DNA of 55,820 bases. It comes from Oscillospiraceae bacterium (lineage in GTDB: Bacteria > Bacillota > Clostridia > Oscillospirales > Ruminococcaceae). The position numbers and the translations under genes are program-made. This document shows positions 15,680-24,380 of the stretch, piece by piece. Location: positions 1 through 55,820 of the forward strand of contig JAFQUQ010000056.1 of NCBI GenBank assembly GCA_017408395.1, read 5' to 3'. The notes under the pieces were generated by a model that saw nothing but the letters and a program-made list of their open reading frames with translations, was not told where the DNA came from and ran no database searches. Within the stretch, counting starts at the first letter, position 1. Every line of letters starts with the position of its first letter.

Positions 15680-17053
15680 ATGGGAACATCTCATTATAAT
15701 TTTCAAAACATTACTCCGGATGTAGTGGAGTTTGCTGAACTTTGCAAGAAAAACGGAAACATCAATCCCGAACTTTACACAAAATATGACGTAAAGCGCG
15801 GTCTCCGTGACATTAACGGTAAGGGTGTTCTTGCCGGTCTTACGGAGGTTTCTGAAATCATCTCCTCAAAAAACGTTGACGGTGAATCCGTTCCCTGTGA
15901 AGGCGAGCTTTATTACAGGGGCTACAATATAAACGACCTTGCGGCAGGACTTGCAGGCGGAAGACGCTTCGGCTTTGAAGAAGTGACCTACCTTCTCCTT
16001 TTCGGCGAGCTTCCTTCCGACAAGCAGCTTGATAAATTCAAGGCGCTCCTTGCTGATTACAGAAAGCTGCCTACGACCTTTGTAAGGGACATCATAATGA
16101 AGTCCCCAAGCAATGATATTATGAACGGTCTTGCAAGAGGCGTACTTACCCTTTATTCCTACGATGACGCTCCGAATGACCTGTCTGTACCGAACGTACT
16201 CAGACAGTCACTTGAGCTTATAGCACTTTTCCCTCTCATTGCTGTTTACAGCTATCACGCTAAGAATTACTATATCGACGGCGGCAGCTTCTTTATCCAC
16301 CAGCCTGTTGCCGAATATTCAACCGCAGAAAATATCCTGCATATGCTCCGCCCAGACAGCTCCTTTACCGAGCTTGAAGCAAGCATTCTCGACCTTGCGC
16401 TCATTCTTCACGCTGAGCACGGCGGCGGTAACAACTCCACCTTTACAACCCACGTTGTAACTTCATCAGGCACGGATACCTATTCTGCAATCGCAGCTGC
16501 CCTCTCCTCTCTTAAGGGTCCTAAGCACGGCGGTGCGAATATCAAGGTTTCAATGATGTTTGAGGATATGAAAAAAACCATCTCCGACTGGACAGACGAG
16601 GATGAAGTCAAGGATTACCTTACAAAGCTTCTTCACAAGGAAGCCTTTGACCGTTCAGGTCTTATCTACGGTATGGGTCACGCTGTCTACTCCATTTCCG
16701 ACCCGAGAGCAAATCTCCTCAGACAGGCTGTAAAGAGCCTGTCCGTTGAAAAGGACAGACAGAAGGAATTTGAGCTTTACAGTATGATAGAGCGTCTTGC
16801 ACCTGAGGTTATCGCCAAGGAACGCCGTATTTACAAGGGTGTATCCGCAAACGTTGACTTTTACAGCGGCTTTGCATATACAATGCTTAATCTGCCGCCT
16901 GAGCTTTACACTCCGCTTTTTGCTATTGCAAGAATTTCGGGCTGGTCTGCTCACCGTATCGAAGAAATCGTCAACGCAAACAAGATCATCCGTCCTGCAT
17001 ACAAGAGCGTTATGCCTCATCAGACATACATCCCACACAACGAAAGAATGTAA
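15680..17053 (+). CDS. Citrate synthase
   Basis: 457 residues, cytoplasmic. Condenses acetyl-CoA and oxaloacetate to citrate. Active-site regions: LILHAEHGGGNNSTFTTHV (first His), GPKHGGAN, GMGHAVYSISDPRANLL (second His) and VDFYSGFAYTMLNLP (catalytic Asp). Longer than the 370-residue Gram-positive type because of an N-terminal extension with YRGYNINDLAAG. Aconitase and isocitrate dehydrogenase are not adjacent, so its role is probably the oxidative branch toward glutamate in a partial TCA pathway (inference). Own promoter and terminator. Confidence 0.93.
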   Translation: MGTSHYNFQNITPDVVEFAELCKKNGNINPELYTKYDVKRGLRDINGKGVLAGLTEVSEIISSKNVDGESVPCEGELYYRGYNINDLAAGLAGGRRFGFEEVTYLLLFGELPSDKQLDKFKALLADYRKLPTTFVRDIIMKSPSNDIMNGLARGVLTLYSYDDAPNDLSVPNVLRQSLELIALFPLIAVYSYHAKNYYIDGGSFFIHQPVAEYSTAENILHMLRPDSSFTELEASILDLALILHAEHGGGNNSTFTTHVVTSSGTDTYSAIAAALSSLKGPKHGGANIKVSMMFEDMKKTISDWTDEDEVKDYLTKLLHKEAFDRSGLIYGMGHAVYSISDPRANLLRQAVKSLSVEKDRQKEFELYSMIERLAPEVIAKERRIYKGVSANVDFYSGFAYTMLNLPPELYTPLFAIARISGWSAHRIEEIVNANKIIRPAYKSVMPHQTYIPHNERM

Positions 17054-17060
17054 ATTTTAC

Positions 17061-17097
17061 AGGGTCACGTCATTAAGCTATGGCGTGACCCTTTTTT
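17061..17097 (+). terminator. Terminator after citrate synthase
   Basis: AGGGTCACG/CGTGACCCT stem followed by TTTTTT. Confidence 0.88.
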
Positions 17098-17119
17098 CTA
17101 AAAAAATCGACATAAACTC

Positions 17120-17147
17120 TTTACTTTTGCTTAAAATGTGATATAAT
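17120..17147 (+). promoter_or_regulatory. Promoter of the flotillin gene
   Basis: TTTACT, 16 bp, TATAAT with an extended TG (TGATATAAT). Confidence 0.65.
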
Positions 17148-17198
17148 AAAATTGTACAGCATAAAATGTACAGAAATTTAAGAAAAGGGTGTGTTTTT

Positions 17199-18779
17199 AT
17201 GGATTTTCTTCTGGAACATATCGGCATAGTCGGTATAATCGTAGCAGTGATCGCAATTCTTGCAATTATCGCATCAGGCTATGTAAAGGCGCCGCCTGAT
17301 AAAGCGTACATAATTTCAGGTATCGGCAAAAAGGCAAGAGTAGTTATTGGTAAGGCTTCTATCAAAATTCCTTTCTTCGAAAGAATGGATAAGCTTGACC
17401 TGAGCCTTATGTCTGTTGACGTTAAAACAGCATCTGCCGTTCCTACCGCAGATTACATCAACATTATGGTTGACGCTGTTGTAAACGTAAAGGTTTCCCT
17501 TGATGAAAAGGGTATCGACCTTGCACAGCAGAACTTCCTTAACAAGGATAAGGTTTATATCATCGGTGTTGCAAGAGAAGTTCTCGAAGGTAATATGCGT
17601 GAAATCGTAGGTACTATGGAGCTTCGTGATATGGTTTCCAACCGTCAGCAGTTTGCAGACAGAGTTAAGGAAAATGCCGCACCTGACCTTGCTAAGATGG
17701 GTCTTGACGTTGTATCCTTCAACGTACAGAATTTCACAGACTCCCAGGGCGTAATCGACAACCTCGGTATCGACAACATCTCCAAGATCCAGAAGGACGC
17801 TTCCATTGCCAAGGCAAACGCTGAACGAGATGTAGCAGTTGCTCAGGCAGAAGCTGACAAGCAGGCTAACGACGCTAAGATCGCTGCAAGCCTTGAAATT
17901 GCACAGAAAAACAATGACCTTGCTATCAAGCAGGCTGAACTTAAGAAAATTTCCGACATCAAGCGAGCTGAAGCTGACGCTGCTTACCGTATTCAGGAAG
18001 AAGAACAGCGTAAGCAGATTGAAATTACAACCGCTAACGCTAACATTGCCCGTCAGGAAAAGGAAGTTGAACTGGAAACTCAGAAAATTGCTATCCAGGA
18101 ACGCCGTCTTGACGCTGAAATCAAGAAGCAGGCTGAAGCTAAGAAGTTTGAACAGCAGCAGATGGCTGACGCTGATCTTTATACACGTCAGAAGGAAGCT
18201 GAAGCTAAGAAGTACGAAGACATCCAGAACGCTGAAGCTGAGCTTGCAGTCAAGCAGAAGGAAGCCGAGGCTTTATACTATATGGCTGAGCAGACTGCAA
18301 AGGCTGAGAAGGCAAGAGCAGAAGCTGCAAAGTTTGCTGCTGAACAGGAAGCTGAAGGTATCAGAGCAAAGGGTCTTGCCGAAGCTGAAGCTGTAAAGGC
18401 AAAAGCCCTTGCAGAAGCTGAAGGTCTTGACAAGAAGGCTGAAGCTATGCAGAAGATGCAGGAAGCTGCCGTACTCCAGATGTACTTTGAAAAGCTGCCT
18501 GAAATCGCTAAGGCTGTTGCAGAACCTCTCACAAATATCGACTCCATCACAATGTACGGTGACGGCAACACTACAAAGCTTGTCAGCGACATTACAACCT
18601 CCACCACACAGATTTCAAACGGTCTGCTTGACGGTATGGGTGTTTCCCTTAAGGACCTTATGGGAAGCATTCTCACAGGCAGAGCAATCGGTGCAGGCAT
18701 AAACGCTTCCAACAATGCGGAAGAAGCTGCACAGGAAGCTGTTAAGGAAACTGTTCTTGCAGGAACAACCAATGAATAA
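17199..18779 (+). CDS. Flotillin-family SPFH protein
   Basis: 526 residues. An N-terminal membrane-inserting helix (IVGIIVAVIAILAIIASGYV), the SPFH/PHB domain with VKAPPDKAYIISG and a middle LREMxx-type segment, then a long Ala/Glu/Lys coiled coil (about residues 190-420) full of EA repeats, and a C-terminal oligomerisation segment. Flotillins organise ordered membrane microdomains. I start at the ATG at 17199 after AAAAGGG rather than 11 codons earlier. The usual partner nfeD is not adjacent. Confidence 0.92.
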   Translation: MDFLLEHIGIVGIIVAVIAILAIIASGYVKAPPDKAYIISGIGKKARVVIGKASIKIPFFERMDKLDLSLMSVDVKTASAVPTADYINIMVDAVVNVKVSLDEKGIDLAQQNFLNKDKVYIIGVAREVLEGNMREIVGTMELRDMVSNRQQFADRVKENAAPDLAKMGLDVVSFNVQNFTDSQGVIDNLGIDNISKIQKDASIAKANAERDVAVAQAEADKQANDAKIAASLEIAQKNNDLAIKQAELKKISDIKRAEADAAYRIQEEEQRKQIEITTANANIARQEKEVELETQKIAIQERRLDAEIKKQAEAKKFEQQQMADADLYTRQKEAEAKKYEDIQNAEAELAVKQKEAEALYYMAEQTAKAEKARAEAAKFAAEQEAEGIRAKGLAEAEAVKAKALAEAEGLDKKAEAMQKMQEAAVLQMYFEKLPEIAKAVAEPLTNIDSITMYGDGNTTKLVSDITTSTTQISNGLLDGMGVSLKDLMGSILTGRAIGAGINASNNAEEAAQEAVKETVLAGTTNE

Positions 18780-18800
18780 ATCAACTGCGGAATAAACACA

Positions 18801-18834
18801 ATGCTGTAAGTTCGTCTGAACTTACAGCATTTTT
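18801..18834 (+). terminator. Terminator after flotillin
   Basis: Perfect 13-bp stem ATGCTGTAAGTTC/GAACTTACAGCAT with a four-base loop and TTTT. It abuts the stop codon of the convergent receiver-like gene. Confidence 0.88.
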
Positions 18835-19136
18835 CATTTATCAAGCATATTCATTGTAATTTTAACATCCGACGGGAAATTTTCTTCGGCATATCTGCGC
18901 ATTATCTCCCTGCCCTCAATATGATTTGAATGAATATTGAGGTGCTTGGGATATTTTTTGTTTTCGTGCATAAATTTCAGAATTTCCAGCCCGTTGGGAC
19001 TATCGCCCAGACTGTAATCAAGTGTCACAAACTCAAATTCCAGATACCTGAGAAAAAACACGGCACCGTCATAATCCTCTGCACACTCAAAACCTCTTTC
19101 GGGCGGCTTTCTTGTATCATCAACAAATAATTTCAT
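18834..19136 (-). CDS. Cyclic-phosphate-processing receiver-like protein
   Basis: 100 residues with a receiver-like fold: N-terminal LFVDDTRKPP, a central FVTLDYSLGD (the phospho-Asp region of true receivers) and HLNIHSNHIEGREIM. The paired acidic and histidine motifs fit the cyclic-phosphate-processing receiver domain group, predicted to act on cyclic phosphates of nucleotides or RNA rather than in phosphorelays. It starts four bases after trxB, with AGG inside the trxB end as its ribosome-binding site, so it is the last gene of the nrdD-trxB unit. Function in this setting is unknown. Confidence 0.75.
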   Translation of the reverse strand: MKLFVDDTRKPPERGFECAEDYDGAVFFLRYLEFEFVTLDYSLGDSPNGLEILKFMHENKKYPKHLNIHSNHIEGREIMRRYAEENFPSDVKITMNMLDK

Positions 19137-19140
19137 ACTC

Positions 19141-20049
19141 TCAACCTAAGCTTTCAATGTAATCACAAGCCGCCATTGCAGCCGCTGCACCGTCTGCCGC
19201 CGCTGTTACCACCTGACGTATCTTCTTCTTACGGCAATCCCCTGCTGTGAAAATACCTGCCCTGTCAGTAAGGCAGCTTTCGTCAGCGTCAACATATCCG
19301 TTGCCGTCAAGCTTTACAACTTTACAGCAGAATTCGTTCTGGGGCACAAGTCCCACCGCTACAAACATACCGTCCAGTTCAAGCTCACGCACACTTCCGT
19401 CGGATGTTTTTTCAAGAGTAATACCCTTAAGCTCATTTTCACCTTTAAGGGACTTAACTGTCGTGCCGAGTATAATTTCAACATTTTCCTTCGCTTCAAG
19501 CTGTTGTGCAAGTCTGCTTTCACCTGTAAGAAAATCAAGATTTTGTACAACATAGACCTTTGCGGCAATATCAGACAGCAGAATTGCCTCCTGCAAAGCG
19601 GAATTTCCGCCGCCTATCACGGCAACTGTCTTTTCGGCATAAAATGCACCGTCACACACCGCACAGAAGGATATACCCTCTCCCACAAGCTTTTCTTCGC
19701 CTTCAAGTCCAAGCATACGGTGCTTTGCTCCTGTTGCGATAATAACGGCCTTACCCTCAAAATCACCGCCGTCGGTTACAACAGTTTTAACATCACCGTC
19801 TTTAATTTCAAGCACCTCACAGCATTCCACCTCGGCACCCTGTTCAAGAGTCTGTTCAACAAGCTTTTCCGCAAACTCGTTTCCAGTGATCTGAGCAAAA
19901 CCGGGGATATTTTCAACCTTTGGAGAAAAGGTTATCTGTCCGCCGAAAGTGCCCTTTTCAATTACAAGCACCGTCTTGTTTGCACGTCTTGCGTAAAGTG
20001 CGGCAGTAAGTCCCGCAGGTCCGCCGCCTATAACAATTATATCATACAT
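19141..20049 (-). CDS. trxB: Thioredoxin-disulfide reductase
   Basis: 302-residue FAD/NAD(P)H enzyme. FAD-binding GGGPAGLTAALYARR near the N-terminus, redox-active CAVC in GISFCAVCDGAFY, NAD(P)-binding GGGNSALQEAI and a C-terminal GIFTAGDCR motif. I start at the ATG at 20049 behind GAAAGGAAA; the frame is open 15 codons upstream. It lies 62 bp after nrdD, whose C-terminus is a thioredoxin-like domain, and is its probable reductant supplier. Other members of this family use ferredoxin, so the electron donor should not be assumed. Confidence 0.9.
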   Translation of the reverse strand: MYDIIVIGGGPAGLTAALYARRANKTVLVIEKGTFGGQITFSPKVENIPGFAQITGNEFAEKLVEQTLEQGAEVECCEVLEIKDGDVKTVVTDGGDFEGKAVIIATGAKHRMLGLEGEEKLVGEGISFCAVCDGAFYAEKTVAVIGGGNSALQEAILLSDIAAKVYVVQNLDFLTGESRLAQQLEAKENVEIILGTTVKSLKGENELKGITLEKTSDGSVRELELDGMFVAVGLVPQNEFCCKVVKLDGNGYVDADESCLTDRAGIFTAGDCRKKKIRQVVTAAADGAAAAMAACDYIESLG

Positions 20050-20111
20050 AAATAATTTCCTTTCGCAAATAAAGCTGCCGCACATTTTAAGCACAGCAGC
20101 TTTATTTAAAT

Positions 20112-22475
20112 TCAGTTATTAAGCATTTTCTTTATATCGGACACGCCTGTATACTTAACAGCATTGCCGTCCTTTACGATAACAAGAGTAGGAGCCTGCT
20201 TGATTCCAAGCTCTGATACAAGTTCCTTGTTTTCCTCTGCAAGAAGCTTTGTATATGCCGTGCCTGCCTTGTCAAGCATTGCGCAGGCAATCTTACAGTT
20301 CGGACAGGTTGCTGTTGCAAAAAGATAGTTACCGTCAGCAAGTGTATTTTCGCCTGCTGTGCTTTCCTCCTGCTGAACAACGCCCTCGTGAGTAAGCTTT
20401 GAATTGGCAATATCATAAACCTTACGGTCCTTGTATTCCTGTGCCTTACCGTCATTCCAGTTCTGTACGGGACGGTAGTAGCCTGTAATTCGGCTGTAAA
20501 CCTCTGCATTTTCACCGCATTCAGGGCAGGTATAGTGCTCGCCTGCAATATAACCGTGATTTTTACAAACGGAATATGTCGGTGAAAGCGTATAGTAAGG
20601 CAGACGGTAATTTTCCGCAATCTTTCTGATCAAACTTGCGGCAGACTGCCAGTCAGGAAGCTTTTCGCCAAGGAATGCGTGGAAAACAGTACCCGATGTG
20701 TAAAGGGTCTGAAGCTCATCCTGAATGTCCAGGGCAGAGAAAATATCCTCTGTATAACCAACAGGGAGATGCGAGCTGTTTGTGTAATACGGTGTTTCAT
20801 CTGCGCTCTTTGCAGCTGTGATGATCTCAGGATAACGCTTGACGTCATTCTTTGCAAGACGGTAAGAGGTGGATTCGGCAGGTGTTGCTTCAAGGTTGTA
20901 AAGGTCACCGTACTCAACCTGATAATCTGAAAGTCGCTCACGCATATGGTTGAGCACTTCCTTTGTAAACTCCTGCGTTTCCTTGTGTGTAAGGTCAGCC
21001 TTAAGCCACTTTGCGTTAAGACCTACCTCATTCATACCTACAAGACCGATTGTAGAGAAATGATTATTGAAGCTTTCAAGGTATCTCTTTGTATATGGGT
21101 AGAGTCCCTCTTCAAGCAGCTTTGTAATAACTGTACGCTTAACCTTGAGAGAACGTGCGGAAATGTCCATAAGCTTGTCAAGACGAGCATAGAAATCAGC
21201 CTTATCCTTTGCAAGATAAGCAATTCTCGGCATATTTATGGTAACTACGCCCACAGAGCCTGTGCTCTCACCGCTTCCGAAGAAGCCGCCCGATTTCTTT
21301 CTCAGCTCACGCAGGTCAAGTCTTAAACGGCAGCACATACTTCTTACGTCGCTTGGCTCCATATCGCTGTTTATATAGTTGGAGAAATAAGGTGTGCCGT
21401 ATTTTGATGTCATCTCAAACAGCAGACGGTTATTTTCCGTATCGGACCAGTCAAAATTCTTTGTAATGGAGTAGGTCGGTATCGGATACTGGAAGCCTCT
21501 GCCGTTGGCGTCGCCCTCGATCATAACCTCAATGAACGCCTTGTTCACCATATCCATTTCCTTCTGGCAGTCCTTGTATTTAAAATCGGTTTCCTTGCCG
21601 CCGATGATACAATTAAGCTCAGCAAGGTCGTTAGGAACTACCCAGTCAAGGGTTATATTTGAGAATGGTGCCTGAGTACCCCATCTGCTTGGTGTGTTTA
21701 CGCCGTAAATAAAGGACTCTATACACTTTTTGACCTGCTCATAGGAAAGATTATCAACCTTAACAAAAGGAGCAAGGTATGTGTCAAAGGAAGAAAATGC
21801 CTGTGCGCCTGCCCACTCGTTCTGCATAATACCGAGGAAGTTTACCATCTGATTGCAGAGAGTCGCAAGATGCTTTGCAGGTGCGGAAGTGATTTTTCCG
21901 GGAATACCGCCCAGACCCTCCTGAATAAGCTGCTTCAAGGACCAGCCTGCACAATAGCCTGTAAGCATTGAAAGGTCGTGGATGTGAATATCAGCATTAC
22001 GGTGTGCGTTGCCTATTTCATCGTCGTAAATTTCAGAGAGCCAGTAGTTGGCTGTAATAGCACCCGAATTGCTGAGAATAAGGCCGCCTACGGAATAGGT
22101 AACGGTTGAATTTTCCTTGACACGCCAGTCATTAACGTTAAGGTAATTATTTACAATATCCTTGTAGTCAAGGAGAGTAGCGTTAAGATTACGGATCTTT
22201 TCTCTCTGACGACGATACAGGATATACGCCTTTGCAACCTCGTCGTAGCCTGCCTTGATGAGAACGGATTCAACGCTGTCCTGAATATGTTCAACGGAAA
22301 TCACGTCATTCTCAATCTTAGGCTCAAACTCAGCTGTGACCTTAAGCGCAAGAAAATCTATAATATCGGGATTATACTGCTTTTTGCAGGCGTCAAACGC
22401 CAGAGTAACGGCGTGGCTTATCTTTGCTAAATCAAATGAAACTACCTTACCGTCACGTTTAACAACATTATACAT
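20112..22475 (-). CDS. nrdD: Anaerobic ribonucleoside-triphosphate reductase fused to a thioredoxin-like domain
   Basis: 787 residues. An N-terminal ATP cone (VVKRDGKVVSFDLAKI), the ten-stranded catalytic barrel, a zinc site (VCKNHGY and TCPECG) and the glycyl-radical site RITGYYRPVQNW with Gly665. This TGY-type site matches the thioredoxin/redoxin-dependent NrdD group rather than the formate-dependent E. coli type (RVCGY). Residues from about 715 form an extra redoxin domain with CPNC (724-727), a cis-Pro region QAPTLVI and a C-terminal helix. Start at 22475 follows AGGGGAAATAAA. It has its own promoter and is followed by trxB. NrdG is just upstream. Confidence 0.94.
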   Translation of the reverse strand: MYNVVKRDGKVVSFDLAKISHAVTLAFDACKKQYNPDIIDFLALKVTAEFEPKIENDVISVEHIQDSVESVLIKAGYDEVAKAYILYRRQREKIRNLNATLLDYKDIVNNYLNVNDWRVKENSTVTYSVGGLILSNSGAITANYWLSEIYDDEIGNAHRNADIHIHDLSMLTGYCAGWSLKQLIQEGLGGIPGKITSAPAKHLATLCNQMVNFLGIMQNEWAGAQAFSSFDTYLAPFVKVDNLSYEQVKKCIESFIYGVNTPSRWGTQAPFSNITLDWVVPNDLAELNCIIGGKETDFKYKDCQKEMDMVNKAFIEVMIEGDANGRGFQYPIPTYSITKNFDWSDTENNRLLFEMTSKYGTPYFSNYINSDMEPSDVRSMCCRLRLDLRELRKKSGGFFGSGESTGSVGVVTINMPRIAYLAKDKADFYARLDKLMDISARSLKVKRTVITKLLEEGLYPYTKRYLESFNNHFSTIGLVGMNEVGLNAKWLKADLTHKETQEFTKEVLNHMRERLSDYQVEYGDLYNLEATPAESTSYRLAKNDVKRYPEIITAAKSADETPYYTNSSHLPVGYTEDIFSALDIQDELQTLYTSGTVFHAFLGEKLPDWQSAASLIRKIAENYRLPYYTLSPTYSVCKNHGYIAGEHYTCPECGENAEVYSRITGYYRPVQNWNDGKAQEYKDRKVYDIANSKLTHEGVVQQEESTAGENTLADGNYLFATATCPNCKIACAMLDKAGTAYTKLLAEENKELVSELGIKQAPTLVIVKDGNAVKYTGVSDIKKMLNN

Positions 22476-22507
22476 TTTATTTCCCCTTTTTACGCAGATT
22501 TTCATTT

Positions 22508-22536
22508 ATTATAACATATATCCCCCGTTATGTCAA
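22508..22536 (-). promoter_or_regulatory. Consensus promoter of nrdD
   Basis: Perfect TTGACA, 17 bp, perfect TATAAT on the minus strand. A perfect 17-bp inverted repeat with NrdR-like cores lies 6 bp upstream of the -35. Confidence 0.85.
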
Positions 22537-22542
22537 CACTAA

Positions 22543-22592
22543 AAATACAACATCTTGTGCCGATAAGAATTTATCCACAAGATGTTGTATTT
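22543..22592 (-). promoter_or_regulatory. Perfect 17-bp inverted repeat: nrdG terminator and/or NrdR box pair
   Basis: AAATACAACATCTTGTG and its exact complement are separated by 16 bp. On the minus strand TTTTT follows, so it can terminate nrdG. Each arm also contains a CWANATNTWG core (CAACATCTTG and CAAGATGTTG), as in NrdR boxes. The two 16-mers are 30 bp apart centre to centre, close to the three-turn spacing of known pairs. Confidence 0.6.
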
Positions 22593-22595
22593 ACT

Positions 22596-23285
22596 CTATA
22601 TTCCTCTTAAACTGATGTTTTCTATGTATTTTTCAGCAATTTCCTTCATCTGTTCCATAGTTTTCCTGTCAACGGAGTGAAGATTTTCGCCTATAAGTTC
22701 TCCCGAATCAACAAAATTCTGTAAATAATACCGCTTTGTGCCCTTAATCCGCTGTGCAAGCTTATCAATATCATCTGTACAGTGAAACTCCTTTACAACC
22801 GTTGTGCGGAATTCGCAGTCAACGTTGCCCTCCAGCAGGAAGTCAATGCTCTCCTCAATTATGCTCAGGTCAGGCATTTCAACGCCTGCTGTTTCCCTGT
22901 ATCTGTCCATGCAGTTCTTTACATCCATTGCAACGTAATCTACCATACCGTCATTTACAAGCTGTTTTAATCTATCGGGAAAACTGCCGTTTGTATCAAG
23001 CTTTACAACATAACCCATCTGACGTATCTTTGCAATAAATTCCCTTATATCCTTCTGCATAAGCGGCTCGCCGCCCGTTATACACACGCCGTCAAGAAGT
23101 CCCCTGCGTTTTTCAAGGAAGGACAGTACATCATTTTCACTGTAAAGCTCATTACTTTTACACGTAACGAGGGACGCATTATGACAGAACGGACATCTGA
23201 AATTACAGCCAACGGTAAAAACCGTGCATGCCACCTTCCCCGGAAAGTCCAGAAGGGTCATTTTCTGAAAGCCCCCGATGTTCAT
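22596..23285 (-). CDS. nrdG: Anaerobic ribonucleotide reductase activating protein (radical SAM)
   Basis: 229 residues. Generates the glycyl radical on NrdD using S-adenosylmethionine and a 4Fe-4S cluster. The cluster motif is CNFRCPFC (C27, C31, C34); GGEPLM follows for SAM binding. Length and sequence fit the longer NrdG2-type (TIGR02495) activase rather than the 155-residue E. coli form. AGAGG eight bases before the ATG at 23285 supports that start over a GTG three codons earlier. It follows the oxidoreductase gene after 12 bp. Confidence 0.92.
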   Translation of the reverse strand: MNIGGFQKMTLLDFPGKVACTVFTVGCNFRCPFCHNASLVTCKSNELYSENDVLSFLEKRRGLLDGVCITGGEPLMQKDIREFIAKIRQMGYVVKLDTNGSFPDRLKQLVNDGMVDYVAMDVKNCMDRYRETAGVEMPDLSIIEESIDFLLEGNVDCEFRTTVVKEFHCTDDIDKLAQRIKGTKRYYLQNFVDSGELIGENLHSVDRKTMEQMKEIAEKYIENISLRGI

Positions 23286-23297
23286 TTTACACACCTC

Positions 23298-24263
23298 TTA
23301 TTCAAAAGGATACTTTATTCCCCAATCGCTTCGGAGAGAATCCATTATTTTCATAACACGCAGAATTTCGCTGTGAGGCATTTCGTTACATTCCGTCTTA
23401 CCTTCGCTTATTGCCTTAAGTGAAGCCGCCGCCTCGTACTCAAAGCCTGTTATCTGTGCAGGGGTTTCGTATTTTGTGACGGTGCCGTCATTAAGGTAAA
23501 CCTCAATACCCTCGCAGTTGTTTATGTTTATAAATTCAATCCTGCCCTTACTGCCGTTTATAATGCCCCTGTTGTCAAGGTTTGAATTCATATTGCTGTG
23601 AAGAAGTGCGGTTTTGCCGTCCTTATATTTAATAATAACACTGTTGTTGGAGTCTACTCCGTACTCGTTCTTTACGCAGTCGGAGGTGATTTTTTCAATA
23701 TCCGTACCGAAAGCCATAAGCGCAAAATTTATGGTATACACGCCTAAATCAAGAAGCGCTCCGCCTGCAAGCTCAGGCTTTATAAGCCTTTCAACGTGGG
23801 CAATGGAGTAGCCGAGATTTGCACTTAATGATGAGATTTCACCGATAACTCCGCTGTTTATTATCTCGTCAAGCTTGAAACGCATAGGCAGGTATCTTGT
23901 CCAGATAGCTTCTCCCGCAAACAGACCTTTTTCCTCTGCAAAGGTCAGCACCTTTTCAGCCTGTTCCGCATTTGCTGTAAAAGGCTTTTCGCAAAGCACG
24001 TTCCTGCCGTTTTCAAGGCAGAGCATACAATCCTCATAATGTCTGGAATGAGGTGTCGCTACATAAATAAGATCAAGTGAACTGTCACTTACAAGCTCTT
24101 CATAGCTGCCGTATGCCTTGGGAATATTGAATTCCGCTGCAAAGGCTTCCGCCTTGTCAATGCTTCTTGAGCCGATAGCCGCAAGCTCGGCACCTTCCAT
24201 ATTGTTTACAGTGTACGCCATCTTTCTTGCGATGCCGCCTGCACCTAAAATACCAACCTTCAT
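23298..24263 (-). CDS. Gfo/Idh/MocA family NAD(P)-dependent oxidoreductase
   Basis: 321 residues. Rossmann domain with GILGAGGIARKMAYTVNN, IYVATPHSRHYE and the signature CEKPFTANAEQ; C-terminal alpha/beta domain with GGALLDLGVYTINFA. Members oxidise or reduce sugars, inositols and related compounds. Substrate not deducible. It shares a transcript with nrdG (12-bp gap), which looks accidental in function. Promoter at 24294-24322. Confidence 0.88.
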   Translation of the reverse strand: MKVGILGAGGIARKMAYTVNNMEGAELAAIGSRSIDKAEAFAAEFNIPKAYGSYEELVSDSSLDLIYVATPHSRHYEDCMLCLENGRNVLCEKPFTANAEQAEKVLTFAEEKGLFAGEAIWTRYLPMRFKLDEIINSGVIGEISSLSANLGYSIAHVERLIKPELAGGALLDLGVYTINFALMAFGTDIEKITSDCVKNEYGVDSNNSVIIKYKDGKTALLHSNMNSNLDNRGIINGSKGRIEFININNCEGIEVYLNDGTVTKYETPAQITGFEYEAAASLKAISEGKTECNEMPHSEILRVMKIMDSLRSDWGIKYPFE

Positions 24264-24293
24264 ACCATAGCCGTCCTTTCTGTCATTTTTATA

Positions 24294-24322
24294 ATTATAG
24301 CATAAATTATGATACGGCGCAA
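24294..24322 (-). promoter_or_regulatory. Promoter of the oxidoreductase-nrdG unit
   Basis: TTGCGC, 17 bp, TATAAT on the minus strand. The divergent polyamine promoter begins 24 bp away. Confidence 0.65.
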
Positions 24323-24345
24323 CAGATACAATTTATAAAAAACTC

Positions 24346-24374
24346 TTGACAAATCTCACATTATGTCTTATAAT
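24346..24374 (+). promoter_or_regulatory. Consensus promoter of the polyamine operon leader
   Basis: Perfect TTGACA, 17 bp, perfect TATAAT. Transcription would start near 24381, about 410 nt before the speA start codon. Confidence 0.88.
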
Positions 24375-24380
24375 ATCATC

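Noticed and set aside
17839..18396. Long second-frame open reading frame inside the flotillin gene
   Set aside because: It is an artefact of the repeated Ala/Glu/Lys coiled-coil codons, has no ribosome-binding site and no recognisable domain.
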